A program made the translations under genes and the position numbers. From Candidatus Zipacnadia bacterium (GTDB taxonomy: Bacteria; Armatimonadota; Zipacnadia; Zipacnadales; Zipacnadaceae), in the NCBI GenBank assembly GCA_029821515.1, contig JALGTD010000010.1, positions 1 through 14,433 on the forward strand: 14,433 nucleotides of DNA, given 5' to 3'. The notes beneath the pieces were generated by a model, which did not search any database, was not told the DNA's origin, and was given only the letters and a program-made list of their open reading frames with translations. Each line of letters opens with the position of its first letter. Position 1 is the first letter of the stretch. Of the stretch, positions 6,949 to 14,184 are shown piece after piece.

Positions 6949-8093
6949 AAAACCACCAGGCCCCCCGGCAATCGGCAACCTTTGGTCGCTGGTGGGAAAA
7001 GACGGTTTCCAGCGAGGATGCCAGCCTGTCAGCCAGTGTCAGTCGGCTGGTGTTGCAGGCGGTTTCTGGACTATATTGGCTGGGGCTTAAGGGCAACTTG
7101 ATGCTGTATACCAGCGGGCTGAAGCGGCGCACACGCCCGGTGTTGCCTGCCATTAGCATCGGCAACCTGACCATGGGTGGAACTGGCAAGACCACTGCTG
7201 CCGCATTCCTGGCCCGCCGCCTGCAGCAGGCTGGCATCCGACCCGCAATAGTCCTGCGCGGCTACCAGGCTCAGATCGGGCGCGAGCCAGTCATTCTTTG
7301 CAGCGACGACGCTACCAGCCGGCCGGACGTCACCGCCGCCGGCGACGAAGCCTTCCTACTGACTCAGATGCTTCAGGGAGTGCCGGTCGCAGTTGGCAAG
7401 CGCCGCGAGGCAGTCATTGCCCGGCTGGCCGAAAACAGCAACGCTCAAATTGTGATACTTGATGACGGCTTTCAGTACTTCCGGATGAATAGGCTGGTTG
7501 ACATAGTACTGATTGATGCAACGGTTGATATCAATCGCCAGCGGCTGTTTCCAGCCGGTTATCTGCGTGAGCCACTCGCCCACCTGTGCCGTGCCGACCA
7601 GATCTGGATCACGCACGCCGACCAGGCCAGCCCGGCCCAGCTTGCTCGACTGAAGGACTTTCTGCACCACAGCTCCAGGGAACTGCCAATCGTCGAAACA
7701 AGACATCAAGCCACCGGACTCCGCACACTGAACGGGCCGCCGGTAGAGCTGGAGGAGATACGCGAGAGACAGGTGCTAGCGGTCTCAGCGATCGGCAATC
7801 CTGAGTCCTTTGAGCAGTCGTTGCGCCAACTGGGGGCTACAGTAATGCCACTGCGCTATGCTGACCATCATTACTACACGGCACAGGATTTGCGAGAGGT
7901 CGCAGCGGCTGCCCGCACCCAGCAGGCCGACTTTGTCGCTATCACTGCCAAAGACGCCGTGAAGTGGCCGGACCAGGAGTTGGACGTACCGGTGATAGTA
8001 GTTGAGTGTCAACTGGAGATAATCAGTGGTGAGCAGGCAGTTGCCGAAGTGGTGAATCACGCCAGGCAGTCAATAGGTGGCCATTTTGACTGA
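6945..8093 (+). CDS. lpxK: Tetraacyldisaccharide 4'-kinase LpxK
   Basis: LpxK phosphorylates the 4' position of the tetraacyl disaccharide to give lipid IVA, using ATP at the inner membrane. It is a P-loop protein: the Walker A segment SIGNLTMGGTGKTT spans 71-84 with Lys82, and ILDDGFQYFRMNRLVDIVLI (171-190) is the characteristic DDGFQ region. PAGYLREPL (203-211) matches the PxGxLREP segment of the family. The LpxK motif usually ends GKTP, and here it is GKTT. The 382 residues are longer than the usual 320-350, with about 35 extra residues at the N-terminus before the membrane-associated helix (about 36-55). The ATG overlaps the waaA stop, and the end overlaps the start of the acyltransferase gene by 17 bases. 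In the pathway it acts after LpxB and before WaaA. Confidence 0.94.
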   Translation: MKNHQAPRQSATFGRWWEKTVSSEDASLSASVSRLVLQAVSGLYWLGLKGNLMLYTSGLKRRTRPVLPAISIGNLTMGGTGKTTAAAFLARRLQQAGIRPAIVLRGYQAQIGREPVILCSDDATSRPDVTAAGDEAFLLTQMLQGVPVAVGKRREAVIARLAENSNAQIVILDDGFQYFRMNRLVDIVLIDATVDINRQRLFPAGYLREPLAHLCRADQIWITHADQASPAQLARLKDFLHHSSRELPIVETRHQATGLRTLNGPPVELEEIRERQVLAVSAIGNPESFEQSLRQLGATVMPLRYADHHYYTAQDLREVAAAARTQQADFVAITAKDAVKWPDQELDVPVIVVECQLEIISGEQAVAEVVNHARQSIGGHFD

Positions 8094-9000
8094 GCAGCAA
8101 TTGCTGGGCAATAAAATTGGCCGTTGGGCAATTCGGAATTTGGCCCGTACCGTGGACAGATTGGCCCGCGTACTGCCACTGAGCTGGCTGCGAGCCATCG
8201 CCACTGGTCTGGCCTACCTCATATATCTGCTCTATCCTTCCCGGCAGCGCCTGGCACGCGAGAATATCCGCAAGGTTTTCGGAGACCAGTTCTCTACAGC
8301 CCAGCGGCGCAGTATTGCACTGCGCTCGACCATCAACATCTGCCAGACGATGATCGAACTATTCAAGATGCGCTATATGACTCCTGAGCAGGTGAATGCA
8401 CTTGTCTCCCTGGAGGGCGCTGAGCATCTTTGGCAGGCCCTATCTGAGAACCGGGGGGCTGTAGTAATCACCGCCCATTTCGGGAATTGGGAACTGGCCG
8501 GGGCCCGCTTCGCCGCTGAGGGATTTCCGGTAACAGTTCTAGCCCGCGATTCAGATGAACCCGTCGCCGCCCTACTGATCAACCGAGCCCGTCAGCACCA
8601 CAACATCGAGGTGCTGCAGCGCGAGGACATTCGCCAAATGATACGCACTCTGCGCGATAACCGTGGTCTGGGCATTCTGCCTGACCAACATGCGGCAGCA
8701 GGGGGTATCGAACTCGATTTCCTGGGACGCCCAGCTTCCACCGCCATTGGCCCGGCAGTACTGGCTCGGCACACCAGATGCGCCATAGTTCCCTTTTTCG
8801 CCCGCCGTCTGCCCAATGGCACATTCCACAGCCAGGTCTTGCCCCCACTTCCTCTGCCACAAACCGACGACCGTGACCAATTCATCAAGCAGTTAACTCA
8901 ACAGATCAATGATGCTATGAGTGAACAGATCCGGCGCTACCCCGAGCAGTGGCTATGGCTGCACGACCGTTGGAAAGTAGACCCAGGCAACTCAGCATAA
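8077..9000 (+). CDS. lpxL: Lipid A biosynthesis acyltransferase, LpxL/HtrB family
   Basis: Members of this family add a secondary acyl chain from acyl-ACP to Kdo2-lipid IVA at the inner membrane. The 307-residue protein shows an N-terminal hydrophobic anchor (about 38-54), the H(X)4E catalytic motif HFGNWE with His134 and Glu139, and LPDQHAAAGGIELDFLGRPA. It ends in QWLWLHDRWK, a conserved feature of the family. It is the only late acyltransferase in the window, so LpxL versus LpxM/LpxP specificity is unresolved. The start is uncertain: GTG 8077 gives the longest form, but AGGTGG (8075-8080) sits 5 nt before an in-frame TTG at 8086, which could be the true start and would remove three residues. 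Either choice overlaps lpxK. Confidence 0.9.
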   Translation: MAILTEQQLLGNKIGRWAIRNLARTVDRLARVLPLSWLRAIATGLAYLIYLLYPSRQRLARENIRKVFGDQFSTAQRRSIALRSTINICQTMIELFKMRYMTPEQVNALVSLEGAEHLWQALSENRGAVVITAHFGNWELAGARFAAEGFPVTVLARDSDEPVAALLINRARQHHNIEVLQREDIRQMIRTLRDNRGLGILPDQHAAAGGIELDFLGRPASTAIGPAVLARHTRCAIVPFFARRLPNGTFHSQVLPPLPLPQTDDRDQFIKQLTQQINDAMSEQIRRYPEQWLWLHDRWKVDPGNSA

Positions 9001-9028
9001 GAACTTGATGTGCTGATCACATCAGAGA

Positions 9029-9035
9029 AAGGAGG
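9029..9035 (+). promoter_or_regulatory. Strong Shine-Dalgarno deciding the start of the DUF5652-like gene
   Basis: AAGGAGG lies 8 nt before ATG 9044. It favours that ATG over the in-frame TTG at 9038, which would be only 2 nt away. Confidence 0.7.
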
Positions 9036-9043
9036 GATTGGAG

Positions 9044-9292
9044 ATGGAATCATCCTTCGGCGTGGGCCTACCATTTCTCTCATCGGCCGTACTTATACCG
9101 CTCATCATCTGGAGCGCTATCTGGAAGGGCATCGCTTTGTGGAAATCCGCCCGGCGCGATCAGTTGGGCTGGTACCTTGCCCTGCTGATTATCAATACCG
9201 TGGGGTTGCTGCCGATAATCTATATCTTTGTGGTTGCCCCCGGGCGCCCTAAACTGGGCTCTGCACCACAAGCAAGTATCAGCGGCTCATAG
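9044..9292 (+). CDS. Small two-TM membrane protein, DUF5652-like
   Basis: This 82-residue protein has two predicted membrane helices (about 7-25 and 42-63), with the segment WKGIALWKSARRDQLGWY between them. The order Trp-Lys-x-x-Ala-Leu-Trp-Lys-x-x-Arg, then a Gly-Trp turn and LLIINTVGLLPIIYIF, resembles the DUF5652 family of short bacterial membrane proteins, whose function is unknown to me. The very good AAGGAGG ribosome binding site supports expression. It starts 43 bases after lpxL, so it could be the last gene of the lipid A operon. Its stop lies 5 bases from the end of the convergent RDD gene, and I see no terminator hairpin between them. The family name is from memory of the motif; no function is claimed. 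Confidence 0.72.
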   Translation: MESSFGVGLPFLSSAVLIPLIIWSAIWKGIALWKSARRDQLGWYLALLIINTVGLLPIIYIFVVAPGRPKLGSAPQASISGS

Positions 9293-9297
9293 CGCCA

Positions 9298-10113
9298 TCA
9301 CAGATTGCGTTCGCGCTGCAAGTGAGCCTGGTAGACAATCTCCACCAGTCTCTCAGGGTCTTCACCCTCAGCCAGTGATAGCCCGGGAAACTGCTCGCGC
9401 AGGGAGGCGGCAATGCGCGTGGCCAGTTGCCCGCGCATTTCACTGGACAACTCGCTGCGGCGCTCAATGAAGCGGCACACTGTTTGAATCTGTTCAGGAC
9501 TAAGCGAGCTTACATAGCCTCGGGCCCGGCGCACTGCCGGGTCACCGGCTTCCGCCAGGTCGTCCGCTTCTTCGCCCAGTTCAGCCGCATCCTCCTCACC
9601 GGGATATTCCCAAAGTCGCTCCTTAACCACGATTGTTCCCGCCGCCAGGTCGCCGATGCGCTGGCTGGTCCTGGTAAAAAAGGCAAACAGGCCCCCAAAC
9701 AGGTAAAAAATGGGCAAACTGTCTATCAGCCGCAATATATTGCGGAGGGCGGAGGCGGTAAAGCCGATAGCACCACCACCCGCCCTAATCACCCGCATTC
9801 CACCGATGCGCTTGCCCGGCGTTTGCCCGCTCCAGATCAGCTCAAAGACAATAAAATAGGTTATCATCAGCAACGTCATTGAAAAAACAATGATGAGCAT
9901 AGTGATCGGCAGCCCGGCGACCTCGCCCAGGTCCGGGAAAGTCCAGTTCAACAGCCGGTTAATCGCTGATACCAGAATCAGCACCACCAGCAACCCCGCG
10001 CCCTGGATTAGGGTGTCCAGCACCAGTGCCAGAAAGCGCGAGCCCAACCCGGCCAACTCATAGCTGAACTGGACATGCTCCGGCGTCTCGATGATAACCC
10101 GGTCCTGCTGCAT
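9298..10113 (-). CDS. RDD-family membrane protein
   Basis: This 271-residue protein has an RDD domain (about 18-165), named for conserved Arg and Asp residues. Visible here are Arg26 and Asp33 in GLGSRFLALVLDTLI, the loop GQTPGKRIGGMRV (96-108), Asp131, and the closing QRIGDLAAGTIVV (151-163). There are three to four membrane segments (about 28-50, 68-92 and 130-147). The last 100 residues are hydrophilic and acidic (a Glu/Asp-rich patch at 172-190), then helical and probably cytoplasmic. RDD functions are poorly known; some members are linked to ion transport. RDD genes often sit beside SpoIIM/DUF95 genes, as here, where the two are divergent. The ATG is preceded by AAAGG on the minus strand. 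Confidence 0.88.
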   Translation of the reverse strand: MQQDRVIIETPEHVQFSYELAGLGSRFLALVLDTLIQGAGLLVVLILVSAINRLLNWTFPDLGEVAGLPITMLIIVFSMTLLMITYFIVFELIWSGQTPGKRIGGMRVIRAGGGAIGFTASALRNILRLIDSLPIFYLFGGLFAFFTRTSQRIGDLAAGTIVVKERLWEYPGEEDAAELGEEADDLAEAGDPAVRRARGYVSSLSPEQIQTVCRFIERRSELSSEMRGQLATRIAASLREQFPGLSLAEGEDPERLVEIVYQAHLQRERNL

Positions 10114-10139
10114 CTGACTTACCTTTCACTGGCGAAAAG

Positions 10140-10148
10140 TGATATAAT
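10140..10148 (+). promoter_or_regulatory. Extended -10 promoter for the SpoIIM-family gene
   Basis: TGATATAAT is an exact extended -10 element (TGn plus TATAAT at 10143-10148). The region 16-18 nt upstream has no good -35, as extended -10 promoters allow. A start near 10155 would leave about 22 nt before the proposed ATT start codon at 10177. On the other strand the same bases read TATTATA, so the RDD gene promoter may overlap it. Confidence 0.55.
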
Positions 10149-10176
10149 AGTCACAACTGACTGCTGAAAGCGAGCG

Positions 10177-11172
10177 ATTTCTATTCCCAACCAATCCCAA
10201 CAGTGGGAACGACTAACCGAACTGGTCAATCGCGCCCAGCGCCACGGCCTGGGCAAGCTGCGGGCCGAAGAGCTTGACGAACTGGGCACGCTATATCGCC
10301 AGGCTATCGCCTCCCTGGCGCGGGCCAATAGCCAGGGGCGCGATGCCGAAATGATTGAGTACCTCAACCAACTGGTCGGTCGCGCCCACGGCCTGGTCTA
10401 TGGGCGGCGCAGTCGTCCTCCGGTACGCCTGGGTCATCTATTCGGCGCCGAGATTCCCCAGACCTTCCGCGAGAATTGGCGGTACGTCGCGGTAGCCGCA
10501 GGCATCACCGTTGTCGTCGCTGCTCTGGCCTACCTGCTGGTTAGCATTGACTACCGTTGGTCAGCCACGCTGCTGGGCCCCTCCTTCCCCGAGGCCATCG
10601 AGGACTTCGCCACCTCCGACAAGCCGGCCGGTGAGTACTTCGCCGATGCCGCACAGATGCTGGGCGGAGCCAATTTCTCAGCTATGCTGATGAGCAACAA
10701 CATCCAGGTGGCCCTAAAGGCCTTCGCACTGGGCGTCACTTTGGGCCTCGGCACTCTGTATGTGCTGATTATGAACGGCCTGATGCTGGGTGCGTTCTTA
10801 GGCATTGGTGCCCACTACGGGCGGCTGGCCGACCTGATAGCGGTAGTCAGTCCGCACGGGGCCATCGAGATACCTGCGATCCTCATCGCCGCCGGGGCTG
10901 GGCTGATGATGGGCTATGCGCTGATCAACCCCGGCGACCGCCTCCGTGGTGACGCCTTTCGCATTGCCGCAGTAAAAGCCGTGAAACTGGCCGTGGGGAC
11001 AGTGCCGGTGTTCGTAGTAGCCGCGCTCATCGAGGGCCTGCTCAGCCCCCAGCACGCTGGCCCGCTGGCCGGCAATGAGGCTCGCTTCCTGCTTGGTGGA
11101 TTAGTCTTCGCAGCGCTTGCTTTATACCTCGGCTACGGGGACCGGATTCTCACCCGCGCAGGCCGTTCGTAG
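10177..11172 (+). CDS. SpoIIM/DUF95 (stage II sporulation protein M)-family membrane protein, probable ATT start
   Basis: The polytopic SpoIIM-family domain (about residues 75-325) contains NNIQVALKAFALGVTLGLG, MNGLMLGAFLGIGAHYG and SPHGAIEIPAILIAAGAG, all typical. The first canonical start is ATG 10351. However, the frame is open upstream to a TGA at 10165-10167 and encodes the soluble helical N-terminus these proteins normally have (QWERLTELVNRAQRHGLGKL, then ELDELGTLYRQAIASLAR). Starting at ATT 10177 gives 331 residues, the usual size. No ATG, GTG or TTG occurs in frame between the stop and 10351; the only near-cognate codons are two ATTs (10177, 10183) and internal CTGs. A non-canonical start or a sequence error is therefore implied. 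Outside spore formers the family has no settled role. Its partner here is the divergent RDD gene, and no sporulation genes are seen. Confidence 0.82.
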   Translation: MSIPNQSQQWERLTELVNRAQRHGLGKLRAEELDELGTLYRQAIASLARANSQGRDAEMIEYLNQLVGRAHGLVYGRRSRPPVRLGHLFGAEIPQTFRENWRYVAVAAGITVVVAALAYLLVSIDYRWSATLLGPSFPEAIEDFATSDKPAGEYFADAAQMLGGANFSAMLMSNNIQVALKAFALGVTLGLGTLYVLIMNGLMLGAFLGIGAHYGRLADLIAVVSPHGAIEIPAILIAAGAGLMMGYALINPGDRLRGDAFRIAAVKAVKLAVGTVPVFVVAALIEGLLSPQHAGPLAGNEARFLLGGLVFAALALYLGYGDRILTRAGRS

Positions 11173-11209
11173 CTACAGTTCTCTATGCGCCCATACCTCT
11201 CCCCGATAG

Positions 11210-12688
11210 TCAGAAGGGGTATACCGGCACCAGCGTAGCATGAAGAACGACGGCAAAGCAGACCTGCAGGCCGATGAGCGTCGTCCCCAGCCATATCAAC
11301 CTGGAGTCGGAGAGTCTGGCTACATAATCAGCCGCCGGCAGCGCTGCCAGCGGCATAAGAAAGACCCAGATGCGGCCTACCTCTGCCCGCGTGGAGCCAG
11401 AAAGCAGCAGTAGCGCTATAATAATGAGCAGCCCAACCACCAGCCCCTGGGGCAGGGCCGGCCAACGCTGCTGCTCCAGGCCATTGTAGATGGCAGCTAC
11501 TGACATCACGGCCAGAGCCGGCCCCATAAACAGCAGAAAATCGTACAGATTCATCGGTAGCCACAACCAGTAGCTGCGACCGGCGGCGGCCAGTATCTGC
11601 CGATGTACCGCCACGGAGGCAGGAAATGCGGTCAGTATATTGTATTCCAGACCCGAGGAGAGTAGCTGATGGACGGCAGCGAAGACCAGAATTCCCCACG
11701 CCACTCCCCGCAGATGCCGACTCATCTTGTCTGGATATGTCTGGCCCCACACAGGTATCGCCATAATCACTGCCAGCACCAGTAGAATTGCATACCCAAA
11801 GCTCCACAGCAGCATCACCGTTGCGCCCAGCGCTGCCAGGATATACAGCCACACCTCCCCGCGTCGCACAGCCAACATCCACAGCCACAAATAGATGAGT
11901 GCCAATAGCGCTCCAATACCATCAATGCTGGGTACGAAATGCAACAAAGAGGGCACCGTGCCCGCCAGCAAAGCTGCTATCAGGCCCGTACGCCGGTCAA
12001 AGGCGACGGCGCCTATTCCGTATGTCGGTAGCACCACCAGAGCACCAAGCACCGTCAGGATGAAAGTAATGGGGAGCGCAGCCACGACATCTCGACGGGT
12101 TATGAACACCTGGGTGAGCTTGCCAGTAACCTGACGAAGCACGACTGGGCTGATACCTCGCTGGGCCAACGCAGTCTCGCTCCAGTCAATCACCCTGGGA
12201 ACGTGCTCAAGCCACTGACGCAGCAGATAGAAGAAGATGATAGGACCAGGCGGATGAGTGCGGACACGATCGGGAAGCCGACTGCTGGCAACCCGCGCGG
12301 AGTGATAAGAGAAGGCATCACTAACACCGCTGAGTGACAGCGCCTGGCTGTAGTAGCCCATCGAGGTGTCGCTAATGACCCCCAGAGCGCCACTGGCCCA
12401 GAAGCCGGGATCGCTGGCCGCCAGACCAACCGCAGCGAGCACACTGGCTACAAGGATTACTGCAAGCAGTAGTCCCGCAACAGTTCGAGTGGGTTGGCGG
12501 CCTGACCGCAAAACCGCCAGGGCCAGTGCCCCTGCACCTATCGCTGTACTCACGCCCACCACCGCTGCCAGGCTCGGTACCACCGCCGCCGGCCGCCGCA
12601 GCCACACCCATTGCCCAGGCACACCCAGCGGCAGCCAGTCCAGCCACAACAGCACCGCCGCTACCACTGCAGTGCCAGCGCCGACCAA
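11210..12688 (-). CDS. Polytopic membrane protein, possible GT-C type glycosyltransferase
   Basis: This 492-residue protein has about eleven to twelve hydrophobic segments and begins almost at once with a membrane helix. Two features point to the GT-C fold of polyprenyl-phosphate-sugar glycosyltransferases: an acidic residue with nearby tyrosines in the first large loop (ISDTSMGYYSQAL, Asp107), and RTHPPGPIIFFYLL (143-156), an HPPG element seen before the next helix in many GT39-like enzymes. No substrate can be given, and a transporter or flippase is possible. The start is the TTG at 12688, 8 bases after the scpB stop; no clear Shine-Dalgarno is seen, and no ATG or GTG lies just upstream in frame. 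It is probably co-transcribed with scpA and scpB, without an evident functional link. The stop lies 37 bases from the convergent SpoIIM gene. Confidence 0.65.
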   Translation of the reverse strand: MVGAGTAVVAAVLLWLDWLPLGVPGQWVWLRRPAAVVPSLAAVVGVSTAIGAGALALAVLRSGRQPTRTVAGLLLAVILVASVLAAVGLAASDPGFWASGALGVISDTSMGYYSQALSLSGVSDAFSYHSARVASSRLPDRVRTHPPGPIIFFYLLRQWLEHVPRVIDWSETALAQRGISPVVLRQVTGKLTQVFITRRDVVAALPITFILTVLGALVVLPTYGIGAVAFDRRTGLIAALLAGTVPSLLHFVPSIDGIGALLALIYLWLWMLAVRRGEVWLYILAALGATVMLLWSFGYAILLVLAVIMAIPVWGQTYPDKMSRHLRGVAWGILVFAAVHQLLSSGLEYNILTAFPASVAVHRQILAAAGRSYWLWLPMNLYDFLLFMGPALAVMSVAAIYNGLEQQRWPALPQGLVVGLLIIIALLLLSGSTRAEVGRIWVFLMPLAALPAADYVARLSDSRLIWLGTTLIGLQVCFAVVLHATLVPVYPF

Positions 12689-12696
12689 TGCTACAC

Positions 12697-13317
12697 TTAT
12701 CTGACTGATTCGGCTTCGTCGGGAGGCGATAACTGCTCTTCCTCCTGGGCATCCAATGATTGTTGCTGCACCGACTCGGCCAGTCCCTCCGCGAGCTTCT
12801 CGGCCTCAAGCGCGCCTAAGTGGGGCAGTTCATCAATGTCGCGCAGCCCGAAGCTACTCAGAAAGTGCGACGTGGTCCTCAAGAGAAATGGGCGCCCCGG
12901 TGCCTGTTTGCGGCCAGCCACTTCTACCAGGCCCTTTTCCAGCAAGGTATTGATCACTCCCGAGGAATTCACGCCGCGGAATTCATCAATCTCCGGCCGC
13001 GTAATTGGCTGTTGGTAAGCGATAATGGCCAGCGTCTCCAGTGCCGCTACTGACAACCGTTCCGGCTCAGGCTCCAGCAGTCCCTCAACAAAGTCAGCAT
13101 ACTCGGAGCGCGTGGCCAGATTATAGCCGCCGGCCAGCTCAACCAGACACAGCCCCCGACCCTCAAGTCTTTGCTGCAACTGGTCAATCAACACCATAAT
13201 CCGCTGTTCCGGTACGCCCAGAACTTCTGCCAGCTTCGCATCGCTGAGCGGCTTGTTGCTGGCAAACAGCAAGCATTCAATTACGCAACACAAATCCGCT
13301 GAGGTCAATTCAGGCAT
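12697..13317 (-). CDS. scpB: Segregation and condensation protein ScpB
   Basis: ScpB dimers bind the kleisin ScpA in the SMC-ScpAB condensin complex that organises and segregates the chromosome. The 206-residue protein has two winged-helix domains, about 8-80 (CCVIECLLFASNKPLSDAKL) and 88-155. The second carries the family signature AALETLAIIAYQQPITRPEI (91-110), then FRGVNSSGVINTLLEKGLV and GRKQAPGRPFLLRTT. The acidic C-terminal tail (170-206) is variable in the family. The ATG at 13317 follows GGGAGAG closely. It lies 37 bases downstream of the scpA stop on the same strand, the usual scpA-scpB order. An SMC gene is not in the window. Confidence 0.95.
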   Translation of the reverse strand: MPELTSADLCCVIECLLFASNKPLSDAKLAEVLGVPEQRIMVLIDQLQQRLEGRGLCLVELAGGYNLATRSEYADFVEGLLEPEPERLSVAALETLAIIAYQQPITRPEIDEFRGVNSSGVINTLLEKGLVEVAGRKQAPGRPFLLRTTSHFLSSFGLRDIDELPHLGALEAEKLAEGLAESVQQQSLDAQEEEQLSPPDEAESVR

Positions 13318-13354
13318 CTCTCCCGGGGATAGTAGCTAATTTGACGCAACCAGG

Positions 13355-14164
13355 CTAATCCGCATCAGCAAGCGACTCACTGACACGTTGAGCATTCGGA
13401 ATCAGGCTAATGAGAATCTCGGCCCCCGCCATCTCTTGATGAACCTGGATCCGACGCCGGCGGATGAGCTCCAGGATGGCCAAGAAAGTAACGATAATGA
13501 TTTGCCGGGTGATCGGAGTGCCTACCAATTGCGCAAATGCCAGGTGCTCTGCTTCGGCCGCCCGGAGCTGAAACAACAGCTCCCCAATACGCTCAGGGAT
13601 AGTGACTGGCGGCCGTTGCACGCTATGCACGGATTGCTCGGTGCCGGCTTCTTCGAGCAGATCCCGCACCGCGCCAACCAGGTCAAATATCGAGATGTCT
13701 TCCAGGCGGATAAAGCCACTGGGTAACTGCTGGTCGTCGGCTAGCGAGCGCAGGTACAGATGTTGTCGCAGTTGCCGCGACTCGTCCAGCACCTGAGCAA
13801 CTTCCTTGAAAGCCTGATACTGGGCTACTCGCCGCCGCATCCGGCCGATCAACTCCAACTCATCTTCTTCATCTTCTTCAACTGCCGCGACCGTCACCGG
13901 CAGCAGGTGCCGCGATTTGATCTGCAGCAGCGTTGCCGCGGTAACCACAAACTCCCCGGCCACCGCGATATTCACCGCCTGCATTGCCTCCAGGTAGTCT
14001 AAGTACTGGCCGGTAACCTCCGCCAGACAGACCTGGGATATGTCTAACTGCTCGCGCCTGACCAGATACACCAGCAGGTCTATCGGGCCCTCAAAAATCT
14101 CGATCTTCACCGGATAACCAGTGAAAAGATCCTGATCCAATTCTTCAGTCAGCGTTGCATCCAT
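13355..14164 (-). CDS. scpA: Segregation and condensation protein ScpA (kleisin)
   Basis: ScpA is the kleisin that bridges the two SMC heads and recruits ScpB. The 269-residue protein shows the N-terminal kleisin signature FEGPIDLLVYLVRREQLDI (24-42), then VTGQYLDYLEAMQAVNIAVA and GEFVVTAATLLQIKSRHLLP (70-89). The middle region (95-190) is helical and acidic (EEDEEDELELIGRMRRRV). A C-terminal winged-helix segment (about 205-255) has VTFLAILELIRRRRIQVHQE. The ATG at 14164 lies 20 bases after the stop of the upstream nucleotidyltransferase gene. No strong Shine-Dalgarno is visible, but the length fits the family (about 240-270). Confidence 0.95.
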   Translation of the reverse strand: MDATLTEELDQDLFTGYPVKIEIFEGPIDLLVYLVRREQLDISQVCLAEVTGQYLDYLEAMQAVNIAVAGEFVVTAATLLQIKSRHLLPVTVAAVEEDEEDELELIGRMRRRVAQYQAFKEVAQVLDESRQLRQHLYLRSLADDQQLPSGFIRLEDISIFDLVGAVRDLLEEAGTEQSVHSVQRPPVTIPERIGELLFQLRAAEAEHLAFAQLVGTPITRQIIIVTFLAILELIRRRRIQVHQEMAGAEILISLIPNAQRVSESLADAD

Positions 14165-14184
14165 GGTTCGGCCAAATGAATTTG

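Noticed and set aside
8572..8888. Three overlapping minus-strand ORFs of 93-102 codons within lpxL
   Set aside because: They are antisense to strongly conserved LpxL coding sequence, share the same bases in different frames, and have no family features.
10139..10154. GTGA...TCAC inverted repeat as a defined operator for a GntR-type regulator
   Set aside because: The arms are only four bases and no regulator gene is nearby. It is noted only as part of the divergent promoter.
11196..11224. CCCC...GGGG hairpin at the convergent end of the SpoIIM and GT-C-like genes, as a terminator
   Set aside because: The uninterrupted stem is only four base pairs with an 11-base loop, and there is no T run on either strand.
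12366..13053. Several ORFs on both strands over the GT-C-like/scpB junction
   Set aside because: They have low-complexity Pro/Ala/Ser/Arg translations typical of shadow frames in high-G+C coding DNA. scpB and the membrane protein explain the region.
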